Origin: Gracilibacillus halophilus YIM-C55.5
GTDB taxonomy: Bacteria; Bacillota; Bacilli; Bacillales; Amphibacillaceae
Direction: 5' to 3'
Assembly (NCBI RefSeq): GCF_000359605.1
Contig: NZ_APML01000019.1
Location: 124,001-188,000, forward strand
Length of the DNA: 64,000 bases
Translations under genes and position numbers: made by a program
Shown: one piece after another, positions 18,770-28,404 of the stretch
How the letters are laid out: each line of letters begins with the position of its first letter
Position numbering within the stretch: the stretch's first letter is position 1
The notes under the pieces: model-generated
The model's database searches: none
Seen by the model: the letters and a program-made list of their open reading frames with translations, nothing else
Told to the model about the DNA's origin: nothing

Positions 18770-20111
18770 CTTCTTCCCCCTCTTTCGTTTTCACTTCACA
18801 AGTAAGGATACCATTAGACATTCGTACACGAACGGTATCTTTTGGCTGAACGTTTGTTGTATTGGTCAAAATATCGCCATCTTCTGAATATGTGATCGAA
18901 TATCCTCGTTGCATAATACGAATTGGATCAAGTAAGGATAGTTGAGTGAGTTTATGTTGAAATTGTTTATTTTTCATTTGCATAACCACATGTATTGATT
19001 GTTCAAGACGTTGACGATTTGATAGAAGCAGTTGCTGTTTTTGATGCATTTGTCGCCTCGGATTCTGTTGTTCAAAGCGTTTTAAAAGAAAATGATATGC
19101 TAACTTTTTGTCTCGATAATTTCTTTGTATGCCCTGATTGAGCTGATCAATATAGCGGTCTAGCACTTGTTCTTTTTCTTCAACGAATCGCCGTGGAAAA
19201 CGGAAAACTTGTGACTGTTTAAGGCGCTTGATGGCTTCTTTTTTTCTTTGTACCAATTGATGTTGATGATAGTGAAGACGTTGATCAAATTGTTTTATCC
19301 GCTCCATTAAATCTGACTGAGACGGAACCGCTATTTCCGCTGCTGCTGTAGGTGTAGGAGCTCGCGCATCAGCAACTAAATCACTAATCGTCAGATCTGT
19401 TTCATGACCAACAGCTGATATTACTGGCTTATTTGATGCTGCAATCGCTCGTGCAACGATTTCTTCATTAAAACTCCATAATTCTTCCATGGAACCTCCG
19501 CCACGACCGACTATGAGTAAATCGACATCCTTCAACTCGTTGGCATATTGCAATCCGTCTACAATTGTTTGAGCGGCATTGTTCCCTTGTACAGCCACTG
19601 GAATAATCAGAACCTTCGCAAGAGGAAAACGCCTAGATAACGTCGTAAGAATATCTCGAATCGCAGCACCTGTTGGTGAAGTTAAAACGCCGATTCGTGA
19701 CGGGAATTCAGGCAACGATTGTTTCCGTTCAGATAAAAACAACCCTTCTTTCGTTAATTTCTCTTTTAACTGCTCATAAGCAAGATGTAAATCACCAAGT
19801 CCATCAGGAATCATTTCTTTAACATATAGTTGATATTGACCTTGTGCTTCAAAGACACTGACGTGACCATGAAGTAATACATTCATACCATCTTCTGGCA
19901 TAAAGCGTAACTGGCGATTATGGCTGGCAAACATCACGGCACGGATATTTGCTTGATCGTCTTTAATTGTCATATACATATGCCCACGACTATGATGTTT
20001 AAAATTCGAGATTTCTCCCTTTAGCCATACATGGGTTAAATGATGATCAACATCAAATTTTTTCTTAATATATTTGGTTAAGGCTGAAACAGTCAAATAT
20101 TTTGATTTCAT
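18756..20111 (-). CDS. xseA: Exodeoxyribonuclease VII large subunit
   Basis: The catalytic subunit of exonuclease VII, a single-strand-specific nuclease in DNA repair (451 aa). It starts with an OB-fold (YIKKKFDVDHHLTHVWLKGE), followed by the catalytic domain with GVLTSPTGAAIRDI, VGRGGGSMEELWSFNEE and SAVGHETDLTISDLVAD. A long coiled coil and a C-terminal QRGYSITYSEDG segment complete it. All core residues are present. Confidence 0.95.
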   Translation of the reverse strand: MKSKYLTVSALTKYIKKKFDVDHHLTHVWLKGEISNFKHHSRGHMYMTIKDDQANIRAVMFASHNRQLRFMPEDGMNVLLHGHVSVFEAQGQYQLYVKEMIPDGLGDLHLAYEQLKEKLTKEGLFLSERKQSLPEFPSRIGVLTSPTGAAIRDILTTLSRRFPLAKVLIIPVAVQGNNAAQTIVDGLQYANELKDVDLLIVGRGGGSMEELWSFNEEIVARAIAASNKPVISAVGHETDLTISDLVADARAPTPTAAAEIAVPSQSDLMERIKQFDQRLHYHQHQLVQRKKEAIKRLKQSQVFRFPRRFVEEKEQVLDRYIDQLNQGIQRNYRDKKLAYHFLLKRFEQQNPRRQMHQKQQLLLSNRQRLEQSIHVVMQMKNKQFQHKLTQLSLLDPIRIMQRGYSITYSEDGDILTNTTNVQPKDTVRVRMSNGILTCEVKTKEGEEDDGK

Positions 20112-20157
20112 ACGTTCACCTACATATCCGATTTTCTACTTTCATGGTCTAAATAGA

Positions 20158-20192
20158 AGACCATTCGCAACTTATATCAGAACGAATGGTCT
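20158..20192 (-). terminator. Hairpin between folD and xseA
   Basis: A 10-bp perfect repeat AGACCATTCG / CGAATGGTCT with a 15-nt loop lies in the 130-bp gap after folD. The following tail is only moderately T-rich, so it may attenuate rather than end transcription. Confidence 0.6.
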
Positions 20193-20240
20193 CCACTTTA
20201 TTCAGCACCCTAATAAAGAAGATGATGATCATAAAATTGA

Positions 20241-21107
20241 TTAATCATCTAATGGTACATGATGAAAACGTTTAGCCGATTTAATCGTATTATGAAGTAA
20301 CATCGTAATCGTCATGGGGCCAACCCCTTTTGGTACAGGTGTAATGTAAGAAGCTTTTTCTTTAGCTGAATCAAAATCGACATCACCTGTTAACGTTCCC
20401 TCTTCTGTACGATTTACGCCAACATCGATCACAATAGCGCCTTCTTTAATATGATCACCATTAATAAAATCGGCTTTACCTACAGCAACAATAACAATAT
20501 CTGCCTCCGCTATATATTGCTCCATATTCGCAGTTCGAGAATGGCAATATGTTACAGTGGCATTTTCATTTAACAATAACTGTCCGACTGGTTTTCCAAC
20601 AATATTACTTCTGCCAATGATGACTGCATGCTTTCCTTCGATGGATATATCCTTAGACTTTAGCATTGTGATAATGCCATACGGTGTACAAGGATAGAAC
20701 GTGTCCTTTCCCGTCATCATCCGACCAATATTAATCGGATGAAAGCCATCTACGTCCTTTTCGGGCGATATAGCTTCAATGACTTTTTGTTCGTCAATAT
20801 GCTCGGGTAATGGCAATTGCACTAAAATACCGTGTACTTGATTCGTTTGATTTAATTCATCAATTTTTGTTAATAATTCTGCTTCTGTTGTTGACTCTGG
20901 TAATTCAATTAAATCAGCATCAACACCAACATATGCAGATGCTTTTTGTTTACCAGCCACATATGATTTTGATGCGGGATCATCTCCAATAAGTATCACT
21001 GTTAGACCTGGAACAATTCCTTGATCACGTAATTTGCTAACCTCATCTTTCATTTGATCTCTTAATGATTGCGCCAATTCTTTTCCATAAATAATTTCTG
21101 CTGCCAC
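20241..21107 (-). CDS. folD: Bifunctional methylenetetrahydrofolate dehydrogenase/cyclohydrolase
   Basis: FolD interconverts 5,10-methylene- and 10-formyl-tetrahydrofolate with NADP. The 288-aa protein shows the catalytic block VGDDPASKSYVAGKQK with its Tyr and Lys, the VQLPLPEHID segment and the nucleotide-fold motif VIGRSNIVGKPVGQLLL. It ends with TPVPKGVGPMTITMLL. It lies between nusB and xseA as in B. subtilis. Confidence 0.96.
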   Translation of the reverse strand: MAAEIIYGKELAQSLRDQMKDEVSKLRDQGIVPGLTVILIGDDPASKSYVAGKQKASAYVGVDADLIELPESTTEAELLTKIDELNQTNQVHGILVQLPLPEHIDEQKVIEAISPEKDVDGFHPINIGRMMTGKDTFYPCTPYGIITMLKSKDISIEGKHAVIIGRSNIVGKPVGQLLLNENATVTYCHSRTANMEQYIAEADIVIVAVGKADFINGDHIKEGAIVIDVGVNRTEEGTLTGDVDFDSAKEKASYITPVPKGVGPMTITMLLHNTIKSAKRFHHVPLDD

Positions 21108-21128
21108 TATTCTCTCCCCTTTTATGTA

Positions 21129-21518
21129 TTATGTCGTCATTTTAGCTAACACACCATTAATGAATTTCCCGGATTGATCTTCACCGTATGTGTGAGCCAA
21201 CTCAATGGCTTCATTAATGACTACACTGCTTGGTGTTTCTTGATCATATAATAATTCATATGTCGCAATTCTTAACAATGTTCGTTCGACTTTTGCTAAC
21301 CGCGTTAACGTCCAGTGATCTAAATGATAACGAATGGATTGATCAATTTCTTCTTGGTGCTGCTTCACACCATCAACAATATTTTGTAGAAATGCACTAG
21401 GTGTTGTTCCTTCCAAGATTTCGTTCATTGATACTTTTACATCTACTTCAGGTGAATCTAAAGCAAACAAAATTTGTAACGCTTTTTCCCGAGCTTCTCT
21501 TCTTTTCATTTCGTTCAT
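21129..21518 (-). CDS. nusB: Transcription antitermination factor NusB
   Basis: A 129-residue all-helical RNA-binding factor for rRNA antitermination. Visible family blocks are [16 protein letters not shown] at the N-terminus, [20 protein letters not shown] in the middle and [20 protein letters not shown] near the C-terminus, followed by INGVL. It leads the folD-xseAB-ispA group and is separated from yqhY by a strong terminator. Confidence 0.95.
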   Translation of the reverse strand: MNEMKRREAREKALQILFALDSPEVDVKVSMNEILEGTTPSAFLQNIVDGVKQHQEEIDQSIRYHLDHWTLTRLAKVERTLLRIATYELLYDQETPSSVVINEAIELAHTYGEDQSGKFINGVLAKMTT

Positions 21519-21654
21519 ACTCCTTATCCATGTCCATAACTAATCTCTATCATATCATGTTAAAGGGCGAATTGCCATCGTGCACATCAAGTAAATTCAT
21601 CACCCTAACCATCGAAAATTTCACGTGTAATAATAACAGCGATTTAATAGTAAG

Positions 21655-21690
21655 AAAAGGCCCCACAAAACATATTATGCGGGACCTTTT
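21655..21690 (-). terminator. yqhY-acc operon terminator
   Basis: On the minus strand a 13-bp stem with two wobble pairs, AAAAGGTCCCGCA / TGTGGGGCCTTTT, and a 10-nt loop lies immediately after the yqhY stop. Confidence 0.85.
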
Positions 21691-21692
21691 CA

Positions 21693-22091
21693 TTAATTTT
21701 CGTGTTGTTGTGAATCGTGTTTCGTTTCCATATGAACGCCGACGACATGAACATTAATTTCTTTTATTTCTATTGCTGTCATATTCTCAATGGCTTGACG
21801 GACATTGGCTTGAATCTTTCCGGCAATCTCAGGTATGGAGTACCCATAATCGATAACAACATACACATCGATCATAACACCTTTATCAAGTAGTTCCACC
21901 TTGATTCCTTTACCATGCGCTTTTTTTCCAAAACGCTCGGCAACACCAGAAGCAAAGTTGCCACGCATACCTGATACACCACTAATTTCAGTAGTTGCAA
22001 TGCCAGCAATCACTTCTAATACATCTGGAGCAATTTCCACTTTACCTAACTCTGGATGTTCATCAACTGTTAATAAATGATTCTCCGCCAT
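21693..22091 (-). CDS. yqhY: Asp23/Gls24 family protein YqhY
   Basis: A 132-residue Asp23-family protein (GKVEIAPDVLEVIAGIATTE, then VSGMRG and DVYVVIDYGYSIPEIAGKI). In Bacillus the gene is linked to accBC, and its loss disturbs acetyl-CoA carboxylase, giving suppressor mutations in acc genes. It is therefore thought to tune malonyl-CoA synthesis. It follows accC by 29 bp and ends the unit. Confidence 0.92.
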   Translation of the reverse strand: MAENHLLTVDEHPELGKVEIAPDVLEVIAGIATTEISGVSGMRGNFASGVAERFGKKAHGKGIKVELLDKGVMIDVYVVIDYGYSIPEIAGKIQANVRQAIENMTAIEIKEINVHVVGVHMETKHDSQQHEN

Positions 22092-22120
22092 TTGAGAACC
22101 CCCTCACCAATTGTGAAATA

Positions 22121-23476
22121 TTATTCATCATCCATTATACTATACTTCTCCAAAAATCTTGTATTAAAATCTCCATTCGCAAAAACAGAATGATTCATCA
22201 TCCGTTTGTGGAATGGGATTGTTGTTTGTACACCTTCAATCACATATTCATCCAAGGCACGATTCATTCGGTCGATCGCTTCATCTCGTGATGTTCCATA
22301 TGAAATTAACTTAGCAATCATGGAATCATAATATGGGGGAATCATATACTCAGGATAAACCGCTGAATCAACCCGAACACCATAACCACCAGGTGGTAAA
22401 TACGTTTGAATTCTTCCAGGTGATGGCATAAAATCTTTAGTCGGATCCTCTGCATTTATACGACATTCCATAGCCCACCCTTTCCATTGAATATCTTCTT
22501 GACGGTAGGTTAACGGCTGATTATTTGCAATGTGAATCTGTTCCTTAATCAGATCCACTCCTGTCACCATTTCCGTTACTGGGTGTTCTACTTGAATCCT
22601 TGTATTCATTTCCATAAAATAAAATGTATTTTCCTTTTGATCATAAATAAATTCGATGGTACCTGCTCCTGAATAATCAACTGCTTCGGCAGCTCGAACA
22701 GCTGCCTGTCCCATTTTATGTCTCATATTCTCATCGATTGCTGGTGAAGGCGTTTCTTCAATTAATTTTTGCAGGCGACGCTGAATAGAACAATCACGTT
22801 CGCCTAAATGGATCACATTACCAAAATTATCTGCTAACACTTGAATCTCGACATGTCGAAAATCCTCAATGAACTTTTCAATGTATACACCAGGATTACC
22901 AAATGCTTTCTCAGCTTCATTTTGTGTCACGCGAATGCCTTTGCGAAGGTCCTCTTCATCACGTGCTACGCGGATTCCTTTTCCACCACCACCAGCAGTC
23001 GCTTTAATAATGACTGGAAATCCGATTTCATTCGCTACTCGTAATCCTTCTTCTTCATCAGCTATAACGCCTTCAGATCCAGGGACAACTGGTACTCCAG
23101 CTTCTTTCATCGTTTCACGAGCAACGTCTTTCGTTCCCATTTTTTGAATGGCATAGGCACTTGGACCGACAAAGGTAACATTGCATGCCTGACAAATTTC
23201 TGCAAAATCGGCATTTTCTGATAAGAATCCATATCCAGGATGAATCGCGTCGGTATCTGTTAAGGTGGCGACACTCATAATATTCGTGAAATCTAAATAA
23301 CTATCTTTACTCAGTTTCGGACCGATGCAATAAGCTTCATCAGCTAACTGTACATGTAGTGCATCCTGATCTGCTTCAGAATACACAGCGACAGTTTCGA
23401 TCCCCATTTCTTTACAAGTACGGATTATTCGTACTGCGATTTCTCCACGGTTGGCAATTAAGAGCTTCTTAATCAC
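22121..23476 (-). CDS. accC: Acetyl-CoA carboxylase biotin carboxylase subunit
   Basis: AccC carboxylates the biotin of AccB at the expense of ATP (451 aa). The N-terminal fold ([20 protein letters not shown]) precedes the ATP-grasp glycine loop [14 protein letters not shown]. The catalytic blocks include [34 protein letters not shown] and ECRINAEDP. It lies 12 bp after accB. Confidence 0.97.
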   Translation of the reverse strand: MIKKLLIANRGEIAVRIIRTCKEMGIETVAVYSEADQDALHVQLADEAYCIGPKLSKDSYLDFTNIMSVATLTDTDAIHPGYGFLSENADFAEICQACNVTFVGPSAYAIQKMGTKDVARETMKEAGVPVVPGSEGVIADEEEGLRVANEIGFPVIIKATAGGGGKGIRVARDEEDLRKGIRVTQNEAEKAFGNPGVYIEKFIEDFRHVEIQVLADNFGNVIHLGERDCSIQRRLQKLIEETPSPAIDENMRHKMGQAAVRAAEAVDYSGAGTIEFIYDQKENTFYFMEMNTRIQVEHPVTEMVTGVDLIKEQIHIANNQPLTYRQEDIQWKGWAMECRINAEDPTKDFMPSPGRIQTYLPPGGYGVRVDSAVYPEYMIPPYYDSMIAKLISYGTSRDEAIDRMNRALDEYVIEGVQTTIPFHKRMMNHSVFANGDFNTRFLEKYSIMDDE

Positions 23477-23488
23477 AGTTTCATCTCC

Positions 23489-23983
23489 TTACGCGGTCTT
23501 TATTCGAAATAAAGGTTGTCCGTATTCTACTAGTTCTCCATTTTCTACTAAGACCTCTGTTACTTTTCCTTTCACTTCGGCTTCAATTTCGTTAAATAAT
23601 TTCATTGCTTCAACAATACAAACAACGGAATCCTCTGATACATCATCACCTGCTTGAATGAATGCAGGCTTATCAGGAGATGGAGAACTATAAAATGTAC
23701 CGACCATCGGTGATACAATTTCATGATCATAGTCCGCTGGTGTACTAGTATCAGCTGTGTTATTAGTTTCCTTTTCTTCAACAGGTTCCGGCGTTTTTAC
23801 TTGTGGTGGGTTTGTTTCATGCGTTGTCTGCACCGGAACTTGTTGCACAGGCTGGGCAGCCGTTGCTACAGCATTATTTTTTTTCAATGATAATTTGGTT
23901 CCATTTGCTTCATATGAAAGTTCGTCTACAGATGATTGATCTAATCTGTCAATTAACTGTTCGATTTCTTGTAAAGATAACAT
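23489..23983 (-). CDS. accB: Biotin carboxyl carrier protein
   Basis: The biotinylated carrier of acetyl-CoA carboxylase (164 aa). A short N-terminal helix (LQEIEQLIDRLDQSSVDEL) leads to a Pro/Glu/Thr-rich linker (about residues 40-85). The C-terminal biotinyl domain has the lysine in CIVEAMKLFNEIEAE and the thumb sequence SPSPDKPAFIQAGD typical of AccB. Confidence 0.96.
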   Translation of the reverse strand: MLSLQEIEQLIDRLDQSSVDELSYEANGTKLSLKKNNAVATAAQPVQQVPVQTTHETNPPQVKTPEPVEEKETNNTADTSTPADYDHEIVSPMVGTFYSSPSPDKPAFIQAGDDVSEDSVVCIVEAMKLFNEIEAEVKGKVTEVLVENGELVEYGQPLFRIKTA

Positions 23984-24132
23984 ATTCCTTTTTGCACCCC
24001 TTTTAATTCCTTACATTTACTAACAGGTACTAATAACTCCTTTTAACATTTTACGCAAACATAAATAAAACTGCAAGCATTGAATCATAATAATTTATAG
24101 CACGCAGAACAAATCAAGCGTGACAAGACCTT

Positions 24133-24166
24133 AAGAAAAAAACTGTCCTCTTGACTGAAGGACAGT
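24133..24166 (-). terminator. spoIIIA operon terminator
   Basis: On the minus strand ACTGTCC / GGACAGT encloses an 11-nt loop and is followed by seven T residues. Confidence 0.92.
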
Positions 24167-24181
24167 GTGATTTGCTATCTA

Positions 24182-24784
24182 TTAACTTGATTGATAAACG
24201 ACTTCAATATTGATTTCACCAAATTCATCTTTGGCGTGTTGAATGATCGTATTGGCTTCTTTGGATGATAATTCGTCTGTTTGAACCGTTATCACTACGT
24301 CTTGATCAGAAATATTCCGTACAAGCACTTCCTCATACCCATTTAACGATTGAATCGTATCTTCTAATATGGTTTCTTTGGATTCAACTGTTTCAATTTC
24401 CTTCATTGCTTCATAAGCTTCTTTCTTCTCTTCGGACGTTGCATCACTTGAAGAGACAATCGATTGCAAACGTTCTTTTTCCATGCTACGTTGATTCGTC
24501 ATATTCATTCGGACTGCAGAAAAGTATTCTTCTGTACTAATTGATGAAGTCTCTGTTCCCTCTTCTCCTGTACTGTCTGCATTACTTGCTTCCTTATTTT
24601 CTCCTTGCGTTTCAACATTTTCAACGCTTTCTTCTATCGTTGGTGATGTCATTTGTTCACTATCCGTATCTTCTGTACCTGAATAGGCTAAGTCACCTTC
24701 GTTAGGCGCATTTAAGTAATACACACTTAATACAATCATCAAACTGAGCATTGTTAACAACCATACCGTTTGCTTCTTTAGCAT
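24182..24784 (-). CDS. spoIIIAH: Stage III sporulation protein AH
   Basis: SpoIIIAH is the mother-cell half of the channel that meets forespore SpoIIQ across the intermembrane space. One N-terminal membrane helix (about residues 5-25) is followed by an acidic Glu/Ser/Thr-rich linker (30-85). The C-terminal domain is a YscJ/FliF-like ring-building motif (DATSEEKKEAYEAMKEIETV through NTIIQHAKDEFGEINIEVVY). It is the last of eight genes, with a strong terminator right behind it. Confidence 0.93.
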   Translation of the reverse strand: MLKKQTVWLLTMLSLMIVLSVYYLNAPNEGDLAYSGTEDTDSEQMTSPTIEESVENVETQGENKEASNADSTGEEGTETSSISTEEYFSAVRMNMTNQRSMEKERLQSIVSSSDATSEEKKEAYEAMKEIETVESKETILEDTIQSLNGYEEVLVRNISDQDVVITVQTDELSSKEANTIIQHAKDEFGEINIEVVYQSS

Positions 24785-24796
24785 AAAAATTCCTCC

Positions 24797-25444
24797 TTAT
24801 TCATCACTATTTTTTGGCATTATCGATACACGGTGAGCCCCCACATCCAACACTTTAGTCACAGCATCTAATACCCATTCCTTAATCTCTAAATTGTCCA
24901 CTCCCTTCGCAACCACTAAAACTCCTCTTACTTGTGGCTTTTTCTTTTGTATAAGTAACGGAACTTCGTTGTCTCCTTGCCTAATAACGACAACGGTTTG
25001 TTCCCTTGTTTCATCATCTATTTTTCGATTGCCACCATTCTGGTCCGTTTCATTTGTTATTTGAGAACCAATTACTAGGTTTTTTTCATACACTTTTTCT
25101 CCAGTTGCATCCAAATTCACCATGACATCCGCTTCAGATACACCGGACATTTTTTCTAATAAGACCGTTAAATCCTTCTCATATACTTTTTCAATATCAC
25201 TTAAGTTTGACGTTGATTCAGAACTCTGATCTTGTTGCCAAACGTCGTCTTTCGTTTCTTCACTTTCTTCAGAAATAATGGGCGTATCAGGTGTTGTACT
25301 CGGCTCCTCTTCTGAATCGAATAAATTGCCTACAATTAATAAAAACAAACCAATTAATGCAACTAGTGCAATATAATGCAACTTATGATTTTTGGTATCC
25401 GGTGGTTTCACAGCATTTTTAATTCTTTTCATCCAGTCAGTCAC
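24797..25444 (-). CDS. spoIIIAG: Stage III sporulation protein AG
   Basis: A 215-residue ring-forming protein of the SpoIIIA feeding-tube complex. A membrane helix (about residues 24-40) is followed by an acidic linker and a ring-building domain with LLEKMSGVSEADVMVNLDA, KVYEKNLVIGSQ and VRGVLVVAKGVDNLEIKEWV. It overlaps spoIIIAF by 8 bp. Confidence 0.94.
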   Translation of the reverse strand: MTDWMKRIKNAVKPPDTKNHKLHYIALVALIGLFLLIVGNLFDSEEEPSTTPDTPIISEESEETKDDVWQQDQSSESTSNLSDIEKVYEKDLTVLLEKMSGVSEADVMVNLDATGEKVYEKNLVIGSQITNETDQNGGNRKIDDETREQTVVVIRQGDNEVPLLIQKKKPQVRGVLVVAKGVDNLEIKEWVLDAVTKVLDVGAHRVSIMPKNSDE

Positions 25445-26042
25445 CCTCTTGTTCCCTCCATCTGATCACAATTTTGTCTTTGTCGACATCCCATTGTTTC
25501 GCGAGGAATGCAGTAATTTCTTCTTCATTTTTTGAAACTGTGGTTTTTTCTGATTTTTCTTTTTTTTCTCCGATTTCAATGACCACTTCCTCGACTGCAT
25601 TTTCATCGGAAGATTGGGCGGTCTTTAGGCTGACATCAATTTGATCAATCGCTTGGATATCTTCTATTGTTTCTTCATCAGATGTCACTTGAATCTCATC
25701 AATTGTCACTTGGTACGCTTCTTGTAAGTCGTCACGAACAACATCTTTCATTTGGACAACCATCTCTTCTAATACATATGCACGATTTACTTCATCTATT
25801 TCATTTTTCTTCTGATTTAATTGATTTTCTAAATTTTCTTCTGATGAGGTTATTTCTGATGAAGTTGTGACTCTACTTATTAGCTGTTGTACATCCACTT
25901 GAAATAACTGCAAGATCGGCTGCAAAATTACTAATATGAGTAATAATCCGACAATAAGTTTGACATACTGCTTCATGGCTGAACTAGGAAGCAGCATATC
26001 TACTAGCATCGCTAACAGAATAAAAATCGTAATTTGTAACAA
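25437..26042 (-). CDS. spoIIIAF: Stage III sporulation protein AF
   Basis: A 201-residue protein with two N-terminal membrane helices (IFILLAMLVDMLLPSS and YVKLIVGLLLILVILQPI), then a soluble domain ending WDVDKDKIVIRWRE. The family is defined by the PSS-Y-K-GL-I-I-P pattern at the helix border, visible here as LLPSSAMKQYVKLIVGLL. Together with AG and AH it completes the mother-cell channel base. Confidence 0.92.
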   Translation of the reverse strand: MLQITIFILLAMLVDMLLPSSAMKQYVKLIVGLLLILVILQPILQLFQVDVQQLISRVTTSSEITSSEENLENQLNQKKNEIDEVNRAYVLEEMVVQMKDVVRDDLQEAYQVTIDEIQVTSDEETIEDIQAIDQIDVSLKTAQSSDENAVEEVVIEIGEKKEKSEKTTVSKNEEEITAFLAKQWDVDKDKIVIRWREQEGD

Positions 26043-26076
26043 CCAACTCGAGAAAAAAGCAATATTCGATCCCTCC

Positions 26077-27255
26077 TCAACGAACCATCATCGTTAAATT
26101 GCTCGAAATGATTAAGATAACAATGGTGAAAAAAAACATGAATGTCACCATTAATAACGCAGCGAATAAATACAAAATATGTTTTCCGACAATTTCCATG
26201 CATTCAATGACTGGCCCATCACCAATCGGCTGTAATACGGCAGTAGCTATCTTGTAGATCAACGCTAATACAAATATTTTCAAAGCCGGAAATAAGACGA
26301 TCGCAATCAATATCACTACACCGACTAAACCAATACCGTTTTTAATAATCATCGTTGCACTTAATACGGTATCTGTAGCATCTGTGAAAATACGTCCAAT
26401 GACTGGAATAAAGTTTCCTGTTACAAACTTAGCTGTACGCATAGCAATGCCATCCTGAATCGCACTAGCTGCTCCTTGTACAGAAATGACGCCAAGAAAA
26501 ACGGTAAGCATAACTCCTAATATACCAATGGCGATATTTTTAATTAAATTGGCTAATTTTGTTGCCTTGTATTCTTGACTAATCGTACTCACAATTTGTA
26601 AAATGGCTGAAATTAAAAACATGGGAATAACGACGTTTGAAATGATGAGAACACTTGTATGAATTAAAAAAATGATAATCGGGTGAAAGAAAGAAATTGT
26701 TAATAAGTTCCCTAAAGAAGCAAGCAAACCTAACATAAGTGGCAATAAAGCAATCAAAAAATTTTTTGCTAAATCTACAGTATCTGTGACATACGTAGCT
26801 GCTAAGTGAAATGATTTTAGCGATATGATAATTAACATCATATAGACGACAGCATAAGCTATTTTACTAACCATTTGTTTTTCAAAGGCGTTTTGAATGG
26901 TTTGCAATAGTAAACAAAATAATGTAAGCAATATCAGTGTAGCTAACAACTTGCCATTTTCGATTAATTCATAAAATAAATAACGAAGAACGCCTTGAAA
27001 CCATGATTCTAACGAGAGACCATCTTCATTACGGATCATTGACCATATATCAGCCTTATCCATTTCCGGGAAAACATGCTGATATTCATCACCCAATTGA
27101 TCCCAATAAGACTGTAATTCACTATCTTCAATCAACGATTCATAAGCATTGAATTGTTGTTTATCTGTATTTGCTTGTTCAGTCGAAGCCAGCACATGTG
27201 GTGATACAAATAAACAACAGCCCATGATGCATAGAAACTGAATCCATTTTTTCAT
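26077..27255 (-). CDS. spoIIIAE: Stage III sporulation protein AE
   Basis: A polytopic membrane protein of 392 residues with a cleavable signal (KKWIQFLCIMGCCLFVSPHVLA), a periplasm-like segment (about 25-90) and about seven helices. Family blocks include SVQGAASAIQDGIAMRTAKF, VTGNFIPVIGRIFTDATDTV and LQPIGDGPVIECM. The ATG chosen has GAGG 8 bases upstream; an earlier in-frame start would overlap spoIIIAD and add residues before the signal peptide. It is thought to act in the transport core of the complex. Confidence 0.93.
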   Translation of the reverse strand: MKKWIQFLCIMGCCLFVSPHVLASTEQANTDKQQFNAYESLIEDSELQSYWDQLGDEYQHVFPEMDKADIWSMIRNEDGLSLESWFQGVLRYLFYELIENGKLLATLILLTLFCLLLQTIQNAFEKQMVSKIAYAVVYMMLIIISLKSFHLAATYVTDTVDLAKNFLIALLPLMLGLLASLGNLLTISFFHPIIIFLIHTSVLIISNVVIPMFLISAILQIVSTISQEYKATKLANLIKNIAIGILGVMLTVFLGVISVQGAASAIQDGIAMRTAKFVTGNFIPVIGRIFTDATDTVLSATMIIKNGIGLVGVVILIAIVLFPALKIFVLALIYKIATAVLQPIGDGPVIECMEIVGKHILYLFAALLMVTFMFFFTIVILIISSNLTMMVR

Positions 27256-27274
27256 CCGCCTTTCCTCATTTCTC

Positions 27275-27664
27275 TTACATCGGAAATATACCAATGATGG
27301 TTTCAACTAATGATCTAAAAATAGGTACAGCTAAAATTAAAATAAAAACTTTTCCTACTAATTCAATTTTTAATGCAACCGATTCTAACCCAGCATCTCT
27401 GACAATATTTGCGCCGATCTCAGCAACATAGGAAATACCAATAATTTGTAAAATTGTCTTAATATAGACGCTGTGAATATTTGCCATATCACCTAAATAT
27501 GTGATTAAATGAAGCACTTCTCTGACGTATTGAATGACATATAAAAATAACGAAATCACCGTTAAAATGACAATGAAATAGGCAATAGCTGGTTGCTTGT
27601 CCTTTATGATTAAGTAAAGGACACTGGCGACCATTCCCATACTAACGACTTCAAAGATTTCCAT
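27275..27664 (-). CDS. spoIIIAD: Stage III sporulation protein AD
   Basis: A 129-residue membrane protein with four hydrophobic segments. The conserved YVAEIGANIVRDAGLESVALKI core and LAVPIFRSLVETI at the end match SpoIIIAD. It is related in sequence to SpoIIIAC, and both are counted as part of the export-gate-like section. Confidence 0.94.
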   Translation of the reverse strand: MEIFEVVSMGMVASVLYLIIKDKQPAIAYFIVILTVISLFLYVIQYVREVLHLITYLGDMANIHSVYIKTILQIIGISYVAEIGANIVRDAGLESVALKIELVGKVFILILAVPIFRSLVETIIGIFPM

Positions 27665-27670
27665 AATGAA

Positions 27671-27877
27671 TTATCCTCTAAAAAAGAATACGGTTTGAAT
27701 TTCTTGGAATAAGTCTTGGATACTATTTAGTACGAATAGAAGTACAATAATAAACCCGACGAGACTAACAAATTGCGCGTATTCTTCTTTACCCATTTGT
27801 TTCAAAATGGTGTGAATCATCGCAACAATGATTCCAATACCAGCAATTTGGAATAAAATACTTGTATCTCCTAGCAT
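27671..27877 (-). CDS. spoIIIAC: Stage III sporulation protein AC
   Basis: A 68-residue protein with two membrane helices and the family pattern LFQIAGIGIIVAMIHTILKQ then MGKEEYAQFVSLVGFIIVL. It starts 14 bp after spoIIIAB. The short length is normal. Confidence 0.94.
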   Translation of the reverse strand: MLGDTSILFQIAGIGIIVAMIHTILKQMGKEEYAQFVSLVGFIIVLLFVLNSIQDLFQEIQTVFFFRG

Positions 27878-27891
27878 TGTTTTACTCCTCT

Positions 27892-28404
27892 CTATAGCAA
27901 GAGTAAGGCAATAAATAATCCTGCAAGAAATCCTAAACTTCTTGTCATTCTCCCGTAGCGATGATTCATTTCTTCTGCATCTGCCAATTTTCGATCAAGG
28001 TGGGTTTGAGCGAGTTGAATATACTTTTGCTGTTGCACAATATCGTGTTGTCCCAATGTCCGCCCGAATTGTAAAATGATTTCTTTTTCAGAATTCATTA
28101 ATGCTGTTGTTTGCCAACAATTGTTAACTTCCTCTTTCCAAATGGCATATAGACTATCCGGATTTTTATCAAGTCGGTCGGTTACATGTTGAAAAAACTG
28201 TGAGAGTGGATCAGGTATTTGAGTAGCAATCTGCTGGCATGCTTCTTGAATGGTTGCATGACTATATACAATTTCTGCTTCAAAGATTTGTAATGCATTT
28301 TTTAACATACGAATCAGTTTCGGGCGCTGGGCAAGTTTTGTGGCAACTTCATGTCCGATCCATGCCATCGCACCGATCACACATACAAAGCCAATCCATT
28401 TCAT
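27892..28404 (-). CDS. spoIIIAB: Stage III sporulation protein AB
   Basis: A 170-residue protein anchored at both ends by membrane helices (about 2-18 and 150-168). Its soluble helical middle resembles GspF-type secretion proteins (LIRMLKNALQIFEAEIVYSH, then LGFLAGLFIALLL at the end). It overlaps the end of spoIIIAA by 4 bp. Confidence 0.94.
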   Translation of the reverse strand: MKWIGFVCVIGAMAWIGHEVATKLAQRPKLIRMLKNALQIFEAEIVYSHATIQEACQQIATQIPDPLSQFFQHVTDRLDKNPDSLYAIWKEEVNNCWQTTALMNSEKEIILQFGRTLGQHDIVQQQKYIQLAQTHLDRKLADAEEMNHRYGRMTRSLGFLAGLFIALLLL